18,369 nucleotides of DNA from positions 1 through 18,369 of the forward strand of contig JBDRLU010000046.1 of the NCBI GenBank assembly GCA_043812795.1, in the 5' to 3' direction. Shown piece after piece: positions 7,522 through 13,760 of the stretch (position 1 is the first letter of the stretch; the number at the start of each line of letters is the position of its first letter). Source of the DNA: JBDRLU01 sp043812795 (GTDB lineage: Bacteria; Chloroflexota; Dehalococcoidia; Dehalococcoidales; UBA2162). The notes beneath the pieces were generated by a model. That model searched no databases. It saw only the letters and a program-made list of their open reading frames with translations, and was not told where the DNA came from. Position numbers and translations under genes: made by a program.

Positions 7522-7549
7522 CATGACAACCAAACAATTGGTTGTCATG
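7522..7549. promoter_or_regulatory. Perfect 12-bp inverted repeat, likely operator
   Basis: CATGACAACCAA (7522-7533) and its exact complement (7538-7549) flank ACAA. It sits between the divergent promoters of the acyl-CoA synthetase operon and argF. It does not match the ArgR box, so the regulator is unknown. As RNA it would form a strong hairpin, but no T tract follows. Confidence 0.6.
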
Positions 7550-7556
7550 CTATACT
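7548..7556 (+). promoter_or_regulatory. Extended -10 promoter for argF operon
   Basis: TGCTATACT gives an extended -10 element (TGn plus TATACT at 7551-7556) with no good -35 match. It abuts the inverted repeat, whose binding protein would block it. The predicted start, near 7563, argues for an argF start codon downstream of the ATG at 7507. Confidence 0.45.
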
Positions 7557-7575
7557 TAGTGGTAAAGGTGTTGAT

Positions 7576-8520
7576 TTGAAAGTGAAGAATCTACTTTCGG
7601 TAGCGGACCTCAGCCGGGATGATATTCGCCTGCTTATCTCGGATGCCTTTGCCTTAAAGGCTAGAGGCTGGCTCTCCTTACTCGATAGGCGGATGCTGGC
7701 CCTTGTCTTTGAGAAGCCGTCACTGAGGACGCGCGTCAGCTTTGAGACAGCGATGCGGCAATTAGGCGGACACAGCATCTATTTATCGCCGGCGGAGGTC
7801 GGCCTGGGACAACGAGAGCCGGTGGCCGATGTCGCCCGCGTGCTCAGCCGCTACGTCGATATTATCGTCGCCCGCACTTTTTCTCACCAGACACTGGAGG
7901 CTCTGGCCAACTATTCGCGCGTCCCGATAGTAAATGCCCTCTCCGACGTGGAACACCCCTGCCAGGCGCTTGCCGACCTCCTGACGATTTATGAGAAAAA
8001 AGGCGAACTGGAGCACCTGACCCTAGCCTATGTGGGCGACGGCAATAACGTCGCCCACAGTTTATTGCTTGCCGCCTCGCTCACCGGCATGAATTTCAGA
8101 ATTGCGTCTCCGCCCGGCTATACGGTAAACGAAAAAATTCTGCAGCTCGCCAAGACCTACGCCAGCGAGAGCGGCACTGAAATTTTCTGCGGTGAGGAAC
8201 CACAGGCGGCGGTCGAGGGAGCGGATATCCTATACACCGATGTCTGGACGAGCATGGGACAGGAGGCTGAGGCACCGCATCGACGGCAAGTCTTCGCTAA
8301 CTATCAGGTAAATACCGAGCTTCTTTCCTTGGCCAAGAGAGATGCCATCCTGATGCACCCGTTACCCGCTCATCACGGAGAGGAAGTAGCCATTGGGATG
8401 CTAGACTGCCCTCAATCAGTAGTCTTTGACCAGGCGGAAAACCGTATGCACCTGCAGAAAGCGTTACTGGCCCATCTGCTGGGCGGTCTCGGCATACCCC
8501 ATGCTTACTATGTCAAGTAA
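7576..8520 (+). CDS. argF: Ornithine carbamoyltransferase
   Basis: Joins carbamoyl phosphate to ornithine to give citrulline in arginine synthesis. I place the start at TTG 7576 (314 residues), with AAAGGTG 5 nt before it; this fits the family N-terminus (MKVKNLLSVADLSRDDI). The frame is open back to an ATG at 7507, but that would add 23 atypical residues encoded across the inverted repeat. GTG at 7582 is another option. Residues below use the 314 numbering. Carbamoyl-phosphate motif SLRTR at 49-53, HPCQ at 127-130, and the ornithine-side DVWTSMGQE at 222-230 are present. The usual HCLPA loop reads HPLPA at 261-265, so the catalytic-loop Cys is Pro. It leads an operon with der, plsY and gpsA. 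Confidence 0.9.
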   Translation: MKVKNLLSVADLSRDDIRLLISDAFALKARGWLSLLDRRMLALVFEKPSLRTRVSFETAMRQLGGHSIYLSPAEVGLGQREPVADVARVLSRYVDIIVARTFSHQTLEALANYSRVPIVNALSDVEHPCQALADLLTIYEKKGELEHLTLAYVGDGNNVAHSLLLAASLTGMNFRIASPPGYTVNEKILQLAKTYASESGTEIFCGEEPQAAVEGADILYTDVWTSMGQEAEAPHRRQVFANYQVNTELLSLAKRDAILMHPLPAHHGEEVAIGMLDCPQSVVFDQAENRMHLQKALLAHLLGGLGIPHAYYVK

Positions 8521-8561
8521 TACCGCAGTTATCTCTTACGAAAAGGACTTCAAAGATAAGT

Positions 8562-9872
8562 ATGACCAGACCGATATTAGCTATTGTCGGAAGGCAGAAC
8601 GTAGGTAAGTCAACTTTGCTTAACCGGCTGGCGGGTAAGCGCATCGCCATCGTGGCTGATTTGCCTGGCACCACCCGTGACCGTATCCTTGCCGATGTTT
8701 CCTGGAAGGGCAAAGAGTTTTCCCTTGTCGATACCGGAGGGCTGGAAATCCAGCCGCAATCTACTATCGGTCAGGAAGTAAAGAAACAGGCCGAAGAGGC
8801 CATTACCGGGGCTGATGTTATCCTGTTCGTTGTCAGTGCCATCGAAGGGCTGGTACCGGCCGACCTGGAAGTGGCTGATATCCTCCGTAAAGCCGGTAAG
8901 CCGTTACTGCTCGTGGTCAACAAAGCTGATAACGCCAAACTCGAAGTAACTACCGGCGAGTTTTATCAGTTAGGACTCGGTGAGCCGTTCGCTATCTCGG
9001 CCCTTCATGGCCGGAGCACGGCAGATTTGCTGGATAAAATAATTGTCCGGCTACCCGAGGCATCACTCGAACCTGAACTGGATGCGATAAAAGTCGCTAT
9101 CGTCGGCCGGCCTAACGTAGGCAAGTCAATGCTATTAAATGCTATACTGGGCGAAGAACGGGCGATTGTAGCCGATGCCCCGGGCACGACGCGCGATGCA
9201 GTAGATACCCTAGTTGACTTTAGGGGGCAAAATGTGCTACTTATTGATACCGCCGGTTTAAGGCGGCGGGGGAAACCGGAGGCTGGAGTAGAGCGTTTCA
9301 GTGTTATCCGTGCTCTGCGGGCCATTGACCGGTGCGATATCGCCTTACTTGTTCTGGATGGCTCAGAGCAGGTAGCGGCACAGGATACGCATATCGGGGG
9401 CTATATCCAGCAGGCCTTAAAGGGAGTTGTGCTAATATTAAATAAATGGGACCTAGTTACCGATAAGAATATTCCGGAATGGAATAGGTACTTGATGGAC
9501 CGGTTCAAGTTTTTGCCTTATGCTCCGGTATTATATACTTCGGCTAAGTCGGGACAAGGAGTAGAGAAGATTATGCCGAAGATTGGCGAAGTATATCAGG
9601 AGAGGGTCAAGCGGTTGCCGACGGCGGAAGTAAATAGCGTCGTGCAGCAGGCGGTCGCTGTTCAGAGTTTACCGCGCCAGGGCAGTAAGCATTTGAATAT
9701 ACTCTATGCTACCCAAAGTGATATAAATCCACCGACTTTTGTCTTTTTTGTTAACGACTCACGTCTGGTGCACTTTTCCTATCAACGCTATTTAGAGAAC
9801 AAGTTGCGCCAGGCTTTTGGTTTTATCGGTACTCCGCTTCGTCTAGTTTTTAAAACCAGGGAGGAAGTATGA
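8562..9872 (+). CDS. der: Ribosome-assembly GTPase Der (EngA)
   Basis: A 436-residue GTPase with two G domains that helps mature the 50S subunit. G domain 1 has GRQNVGKS (10-17), PGTTRD (35-40), DTGG (57-60) and NKAD (120-123). G domain 2 has GRPNVGKS (182-189), PGTTRD (207-212), DTAG (229-232) and NKWD (294-297). A KH-like domain fills about 350-436. All catalytic motifs look intact and length is normal. It begins 41 bp after argF and overlaps plsY by four bases (ATGA), so translation of the two is probably coupled. Confidence 0.97.
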   Translation: MTRPILAIVGRQNVGKSTLLNRLAGKRIAIVADLPGTTRDRILADVSWKGKEFSLVDTGGLEIQPQSTIGQEVKKQAEEAITGADVILFVVSAIEGLVPADLEVADILRKAGKPLLLVVNKADNAKLEVTTGEFYQLGLGEPFAISALHGRSTADLLDKIIVRLPEASLEPELDAIKVAIVGRPNVGKSMLLNAILGEERAIVADAPGTTRDAVDTLVDFRGQNVLLIDTAGLRRRGKPEAGVERFSVIRALRAIDRCDIALLVLDGSEQVAAQDTHIGGYIQQALKGVVLILNKWDLVTDKNIPEWNRYLMDRFKFLPYAPVLYTSAKSGQGVEKIMPKIGEVYQERVKRLPTAEVNSVVQQAVAVQSLPRQGSKHLNILYATQSDINPPTFVFFVNDSRLVHFSYQRYLENKLRQAFGFIGTPLRLVFKTREEV

Positions 9873-10567
9873 CAGTCGCTGATTTCGCTGTCCGATTCCT
9901 GATTGCCATAATAATCGGCTATTTACTGGGTTCCATTCCCTTCGGCGTGTTGATTGGCCGCCGCATGGCCAAGGTGGACGTCCGTAATTATGGTAGTGGC
10001 AAAATGGGGACGACGAACGTCCTGCGGGTGGCCGGGAAAAAGGCCGCGGCTCTAGTCGCTTTGCTCGATGTGTCGAAAGGGGCCGTGGCGGTCATCATTG
10101 CCGGTCTGATTGTCGGCAATAATTATATGGTAGTAAGTGTTTTTGGTCTGGGCCGGTTAGCCGCCGAAGTCTTTGCCGCCTTAGCCGCCATGGTCGGGCA
10201 CACCTGGCCGATATTTCTCAAGTTCCACGGTGGTCGGGGGGTAGCTACTTTTTTTGGCGGACTAATTGCTTTATGTCCGGCGGCGGCTTTCTTTGGTGGC
10301 GAGATTGGACTTCTCGGGGCCAGCCTGACCAGATTCGCGTCGCTGGGTTCGATTGCCGGGGCGGTGGGTACTTACACGATATTGGTGCCACTTACCATTA
10401 TCAACGGTTTTCCAATCGAGTACATCCTCTACGCTTTATTCGGTACCATAGCTATCCTGGCAACTCATCGGGATAACATCAGCCGTTTGCTTGCCGGCAA
10501 AGAGCGCAGGCTGGGTGAAAAAGCGGAGAAGGCAAACCCATCCCCAACAAAAACTGATTTGGGGTAA
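9869..10567 (+). CDS. plsY: Glycerol-3-phosphate acyltransferase PlsY
   Basis: A membrane enzyme that moves an acyl group from acyl-phosphate to glycerol-3-phosphate, making lysophosphatidic acid. It has 232 residues with several hydrophobic segments. Motif 1 is LLGSIPFG (19-26) followed by YGSGKMGTTN (41-50, a variant of GSGNxGATN); motif 2 is GHTWPIFLKFHGGRGVAT (110-127); motif 3 is HRDNISRLLAGKE (200-212). The C-terminal tail is charged. The ATG overlaps the der stop, with GGGAGG upstream. gpsA, which makes the substrate glycerol-3-phosphate, follows after 2 bp. Confidence 0.96.
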   Translation: MTVADFAVRFLIAIIIGYLLGSIPFGVLIGRRMAKVDVRNYGSGKMGTTNVLRVAGKKAAALVALLDVSKGAVAVIIAGLIVGNNYMVVSVFGLGRLAAEVFAALAAMVGHTWPIFLKFHGGRGVATFFGGLIALCPAAAFFGGEIGLLGASLTRFASLGSIAGAVGTYTILVPLTIINGFPIEYILYALFGTIAILATHRDNISRLLAGKERRLGEKAEKANPSPTKTDLG

Positions 10568-10569
10568 TT

Positions 10570-11631
10570 ATGCCTAATATCGCAGTCGTGGGCACCACCA
10601 GCTGGGGGACGACTCTAGCAGTGGTGCTCGCCCGCAAGGCACTATCGGTTAGACTATGGGCGCGGACAGAAGAGGAAGCCGTCGAATTAACCAGTAACGG
10701 GTCTAATCACCCTATCTTGTCCCAGACCGAATTTCCCCGGCAACTATCAGTGACCAGTTCCCTGGATGAGGCTCTGGACGGCGCCAGTGCCGTTATCCTG
10801 GCAGTGCCCTCGCAGCGTATGCGGAAGAATATCAGGCTGGTCGCCAGGCATCTGAATGACTCGACACTCATCGTCAGCGCCGCCAAAGGAATGGAATTGG
10901 GCAGTGGCAAGCGCATGTCCCAGGTCATTGCCGATGAGGTTAAAGCTTCTTTCCGTCCCAATATTTGCGTCCTCTCCGGGCCCAACCTCTCCGAAGAAAT
11001 CCTCGGGGAGTTGCCGGCCGCCACGGTAGTCGCTTCCGAAGACAAAGTTAAGGCCAGAAAGCTCCAGAAGCTGCTGGTGACACCCAAATTCTGCGTCTAT
11101 ACCAATACCGACGTTATTGGTGTCGAGCTGGGCGGTACGTTGAAGAACATCATTGCCATGGGTGCGGGTATTGCCGATGGTCTTGGCTATGGTGATAATG
11201 CCAAGGCGGCCCTGGTTACCCGCGGCCTGACGGAGATGACCGCCCTCGGGATGGCCCTCGGGGCGAATCCGCTTACCTTTTCCGGCCTGGCCGGTCTGGG
11301 TGATTTAATTGCCACCTGCGCCAGCACGCTTAGCCGGAACCATTTCGTCGGTGTCGAGCTGGCTAAAGGCCGCCCCTTAAAAGAGATTACGGAATCGATG
11401 ACGGGCGTCGCCGAGGGGGTCAGTACCACCCTCGTTGTCTGGACGATGGCGAAGAAAATGGGACTGGCTATGCCGATTACGGAAACGATTTACCGGGTCT
11501 TATATGAAGACGCTGACATCCACGAGGCAGCGGCGGAGTTGATGACTATCGAAGCCAACCATGAGCTGGCCGGCCGGAAATGGCGGCTCTTCTCCTTCCT
11601 CAGGCAGAACACTCCCAGCCTTCCCAAGTAA
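10570..11631 (+). CDS. gpsA: NAD(P)+-dependent glycerol-3-phosphate dehydrogenase
   Basis: Reduces dihydroxyacetone phosphate to glycerol-3-phosphate for phospholipid synthesis, supplying PlsY encoded just upstream. 353 residues, slightly longer than the usual 330-340. The N-terminal nucleotide-binding loop reads GTTSWGTTLA (8-17); the family normally has GAGSWGTALA, so the second Gly of GxGxxG is Thr10. Catalytic landmarks are present: AAKGME (104-109, K106), SGPN (136-139), and VELGGTLKNIIAMGAGIADG (185-204, catalytic K192). The last about 20 residues are basic and extra. It ends the operon, converging on dnaJ 44 bp away with no obvious terminator between them. Confidence 0.95.
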   Translation: MPNIAVVGTTSWGTTLAVVLARKALSVRLWARTEEEAVELTSNGSNHPILSQTEFPRQLSVTSSLDEALDGASAVILAVPSQRMRKNIRLVARHLNDSTLIVSAAKGMELGSGKRMSQVIADEVKASFRPNICVLSGPNLSEEILGELPAATVVASEDKVKARKLQKLLVTPKFCVYTNTDVIGVELGGTLKNIIAMGAGIADGLGYGDNAKAALVTRGLTEMTALGMALGANPLTFSGLAGLGDLIATCASTLSRNHFVGVELAKGRPLKEITESMTGVAEGVSTTLVVWTMAKKMGLAMPITETIYRVLYEDADIHEAAAELMTIEANHELAGRKWRLFSFLRQNTPSLPK

Positions 11632-11675
11632 ACAAGTGACCTCTTTAAAATCTTTCCTTTTACGCATTACGCAGT

Positions 11676-12746
11676 TCACTTGCTGTCGCCAGGTGCCCCC
11701 ATCGTTCTAGCCAGTTCTTCGAAGAGGCGGCGCTGCTCTTTGGTGAGCGAGTCAGGGGTGACGACACGCAGCGTTACCAGTTGGTCGCCCACTCCATTCC
11801 CGGAAAGATGGACGATGCCTTTATGTTTGAGCCGGAAGACGTGCCCGCTCTGGCTGCCGGACGGAATCTTGATTTTAGCTTTATCGGTCAAAGTGGGTAC
11901 TTCGACCTCGGCGCCAAGGGCAGCCTGAGCGAAGTTAACGGGTAACTCATAGAGGATATTATCGCCATCGCGGGTGAAAAACCTGTGCGGCGCGATTGAT
12001 ATGCTGATATAAAGGTGACCGGCAGGACCGCCTTTTACTCCGGCATTACCTTCCCCGCTGAGCCGGATGCGCGAGCCGTCCTCGACGCCAGCCGGAATCA
12101 TCACGCGCAGGGTACGCTGTTGTTGTTCGATCCGCGTGCCCCGGCACTGAGGGCAGGGGTCGGTAACAATGCGTCCCTCACCGTGGCACTGGGGACAACT
12201 AGCGATATTGGTGAAACGCCCGAAAATACTCTGCTGGACGCGCCGTACCTGTCCGGTACCGCCGCAATTCGGGCAACGGCCGGGCTGGCTATCGGGGCGG
12301 CAGCCATTACCGTGGCAAACGGAACAACACTCGGTACGTACGACATTGAGCTCTTTTTCCGCACCGAAGGCGGCTTCTTCCAGGGTAATTGTCATTTTGT
12401 GATGAAGGTCGGTGCCCCGCTGCGGCGCCTGGCGGGTAGCGGTAGTGCCACCGAAGAAGGCGTCAAAAATATCGCCGAAACCGCCGAGGTCAAATCCGTC
12501 GAACCCATGCTGGAAAATGTCCCCGGGACCATTATGGCCGAAACGGTCATAGCTCGCCCGTTTCTCCGGGTCGCAGAGCACTTCGTAGGCCTCGTTAATT
12601 TCCTTAAACTTATCCGCCGCCCCGGCTTCCTGATTACGGTCAGGGTGACACTGGAAAGCCAGCCGGCGAAAAGCTTTCTTTATTTCTTCATCGGTGGCAT
12701 TTCTGCCCACACCCAGAACTTCATAATAGTCACGTTTTATCGTCAT
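11676..12746 (-). CDS. dnaJ: Chaperone protein DnaJ
   Basis: Hsp40 co-chaperone that delivers substrates to DnaK and stimulates its ATPase. 356 residues. J domain at about 5-70 with HPD at 34-36, a short Gly/Phe-rich stretch (about 70-100), and the zinc-binding region with four CxxC pairs (C141/C144, C158/C161, C184/C187, C198/C201). The first three read CxxCxGxG; the fourth is CPQCRGTR, having lost the last Gly. C-terminal substrate-binding domains follow. grpE, dnaK and hrcA are not next to it, so it is either a second DnaJ or simply unlinked. The ATG is 16 nt from the predicted transcription start and has only a weak GGTTGG upstream. Confidence 0.96.
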   Translation of the reverse strand: MTIKRDYYEVLGVGRNATDEEIKKAFRRLAFQCHPDRNQEAGAADKFKEINEAYEVLCDPEKRASYDRFGHNGPGDIFQHGFDGFDLGGFGDIFDAFFGGTTATRQAPQRGTDLHHKMTITLEEAAFGAEKELNVVRTECCSVCHGNGCRPDSQPGRCPNCGGTGQVRRVQQSIFGRFTNIASCPQCHGEGRIVTDPCPQCRGTRIEQQQRTLRVMIPAGVEDGSRIRLSGEGNAGVKGGPAGHLYISISIAPHRFFTRDGDNILYELPVNFAQAALGAEVEVPTLTDKAKIKIPSGSQSGHVFRLKHKGIVHLSGNGVGDQLVTLRVVTPDSLTKEQRRLFEELARTMGAPGDSK

Positions 12747-12769
12747 TTAACAAACCAACCCAGTCTATT

Positions 12770-12778
12770 ATTATAGCA
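12770..12778 (-). promoter_or_regulatory. dnaJ extended -10 promoter
   Basis: On the minus strand TGCTATAAT gives a perfect extended -10 (TATAAT at 12775-12770). The -35 region is poor. No CIRCE sequence is seen, so HrcA control is not supported. Confidence 0.55.
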
Positions 12779-13095
12779 GGTTATCGGGCAGAATAGCATC
12801 TTTTGCGTTTACCCAGGGCCAGGTATGGCTTAGCAATGACATTGTAATGTAATATTTCCCTCCCAAATTTTATGCCTTTGTAATTTCTAAAGTGTCAAGA
12901 TATTAACGAAGTAAGTACCACCCGATAAATATCTCCACTTTGGAGAATTATTTAGGAAGTGAATGATGATGACAACACAAGAAGTACATGGGCACAACAA
13001 AATATATTGTAAATCTGCGGGACAACAATGAGTCAATCAACAAATATAAGCAGCAAATATAAGCAGCAAATATAAGCAGCAAATATAGCAAGCAA
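12779..13095. other. AT-rich gene-free stretch upstream of ATPase remnant
   Basis: No normal-sized gene fits here. A possible plus-strand promoter is TTGTAA (12878-12883), 17 bp, TATTAA (12901-12906). Two mutually exclusive hairpins follow: AAAGTG...AGATATT (12889-12904) pairing with AATATCT...CACTTT (12928-12941), and TCTCC (12932-12936) pairing with GGAGA (12942-12946). A 22-codon open frame with AGGAAG upstream runs from the first of three ATGs (12963) to TGA at 13029-13031, overlapping another ATG at 13028. The 13-bp tandem repeat follows. Base composition is clearly richer in A/T than the flanking genes. It looks like the former 5' leader of the broken ATPase gene, but this is inference. 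Confidence 0.4.
13042..13093 (+). repeat. 13-bp tandem repeat, three exact copies plus one degenerate
   Basis: The unit AAATATAAGCAGC occurs exactly at 13042-13054, 13055-13067 and 13068-13080. A fourth, altered copy follows at 13081-13093 (AAATATAGCAAGC). It ends two bases before the ATG of the ATPase remnant. The unit length is not a multiple of three, so copy-number change would shift any reading frame crossing it. Confidence 0.9.
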
Positions 13096-13257
13096 ATGTC
13101 TGAATCAACGGGAACACAGCTAAAAGACGTGCCTGTTGAGGAGCTGATGAAGCGCCTGGCTACTTCCGCCGATGGCTTGAGTCAGACAGAGGCACAGCAA
13201 CGTCTCGAAAGGTACGGTAATGCCCTCACCCCAGAGGCTGAACGAAATCAAAACAAG
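13096..13257 (+). pseudogene. Truncated P-type ATPase, N-terminal domain only
   Basis: From ATG 13096, about 54 codons read as the cation-transporter N-terminal domain found at the start of P2/P3-type ATPases (H+- or Ca2+-type): LKDVPVEELMKRLATSADGL, then SQTEAQQRLERYGNALTPEA. After NQNK the likeness ends and the open frame (to 13557) runs antisense over csoR, so the continuation is not real protein. No membrane, phosphorylation or nucleotide-binding parts follow, and none appear elsewhere except in copA, which belongs to a different P1B class. The break lies within a few bases of the csoR stop codon (13261), suggesting that arrival of the csoR-copA cassette, or a deletion, cut the ATPase gene. 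Confidence 0.75.
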
Positions 13258-13260
13258 GGA

Positions 13261-13539
13261 TTATTTCCTGGTGAACCTTTCGACTACGGAGACCAGCTCG
13301 TTCACATACTCCTCGCTGTTCTCGTTGCGGGTCAAGGCGTCACGGACACAGCCTTTAATGTGGTCCTTCATGATGATAGCAGCCACTTTCTGTGTTGCCG
13401 CGATTATCGAGGAAAGCTGGTTAAGCACATCAACGCAATATTTATCTTCCTCGACCATCTTTTGAATTCCCTTAAGCTGGCCTTCCATTCTTCGGAGGCG
13501 GACCAGGATTTCCTGTTTATCTCTCACATAAGAGGGCAT
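13261..13539 (-). CDS. csoR: CsoR-family copper-sensing transcriptional repressor
   Basis: A 92-residue all-helical DNA-binding repressor that releases the operator on binding Cu(I). The Cu ligands of the family are present as C35 (DKYCVDVL), H60 and C64 (MKDHIKGCV), the x-Cys-His-Cys pattern of true Cu(I) sensors as opposed to FrmR- or RcnR-type formaldehyde or nickel sensors. I start at ATG 13539 (MPSYVRDKQE), with GGAGGT 6 nt upstream. The frame is open back to 13710, but the extra 57 residues would cover the promoter and operators, so I reject them. It is divergent from copA, which it very probably controls. Confidence 0.94.
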   Translation of the reverse strand: MPSYVRDKQEILVRLRRMEGQLKGIQKMVEEDKYCVDVLNQLSSIIAATQKVAAIIMKDHIKGCVRDALTRNENSEEYVNELVSVVERFTRK

Positions 13540-13560
13540 CCTCTTACCTCCACATGAAAT

Positions 13561-13577
13561 ATGCCCATGGGGGGCAT
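13561..13577. promoter_or_regulatory. Putative CsoR operator at csoR start point
   Basis: Pseudo-palindrome ATGCCC-ATGGG-GGGCAT, GC-rich in the manner of CsoR sites. It lies directly downstream of the csoR promoter, at about +2 to +18, allowing self-repression. Confidence 0.65.
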
Positions 13578-13585
13578 CTATACTT

Positions 13586-13614
13586 AGTATAGGGAATATT
13601 CTTGGAAGTGTCAA
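13586..13614 (-). promoter_or_regulatory. csoR promoter
   Basis: Minus strand: TTGACA (13614-13609), 17 bp, TATACT (13591-13586). The predicted start, near 13579, abuts the operator at 13561-13577. Confidence 0.75.
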
Positions 13615-13634
13615 TACGGGCACTATTCGGCTAC

Positions 13635-13663
13635 TTGACAATAAGAGAATGCGGGAATAGAAT
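13635..13663 (+). promoter_or_regulatory. copA promoter
   Basis: TTGACA (13635-13640), 17 bp, TAGAAT (13658-13663). The predicted start, near 13670, lies at the edge of the second operator. Its -35 is back to back with that of csoR, 20 bp apart. Confidence 0.78.
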
Positions 13664-13671
13664 ATGATTAG

Positions 13672-13695
13672 ATGCCCCATGGGAGGACAGGGCAT
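13672..13695. promoter_or_regulatory. Putative CsoR operator at copA start point
   Basis: ATGCCC (13672-13677) and GGGCAT (13690-13695) frame an inner CCCATGGG (13676-13683). It shares ATGCCC, CATGGG and GGGCAT with the site at 13561-13577 and is placed the same way relative to its promoter. Confidence 0.62.
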
Positions 13696-13760
13696 AGCAA
13701 TTGTAAACAACCATAAAAGGATATCGCTGTCTCCGCGGAACGAAAGGAGGCTAGTTTAGT

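Noticed and set aside
7522..7549. Arginine repressor (ARG) box before argF
   Set aside because: The inverted repeat does not have the AT-rich TGAAT-type arms of ARG boxes.
11632..11682. Bidirectional terminator between gpsA and dnaJ
   Set aside because: Only a 7-bp inverted repeat (CAAGTGA/TCACTTG) with a 36-nt gap is present, partly inside dnaJ; too weak to call.
12015..12776. 253-codon plus-strand open frame
   Set aside because: It lies wholly opposite dnaJ, whose J domain and zinc motifs are unmistakable. The translation is low in complexity and matches nothing recognised.
13042..13093. CRISPR array
   Set aside because: The repeats are 13 bp, directly adjacent and without spacers, so this is a simple tandem repeat.
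13258..13557. Continuation of the ATPase stub frame to codon 153
   Set aside because: It is antisense to csoR, and the ATPase likeness ends before this point.
13540..13710. 57-residue N-terminal extension of CsoR
   Set aside because: It would cover the csoR promoter and both operators. The start at 13539 has a good ribosome site and matches family length.
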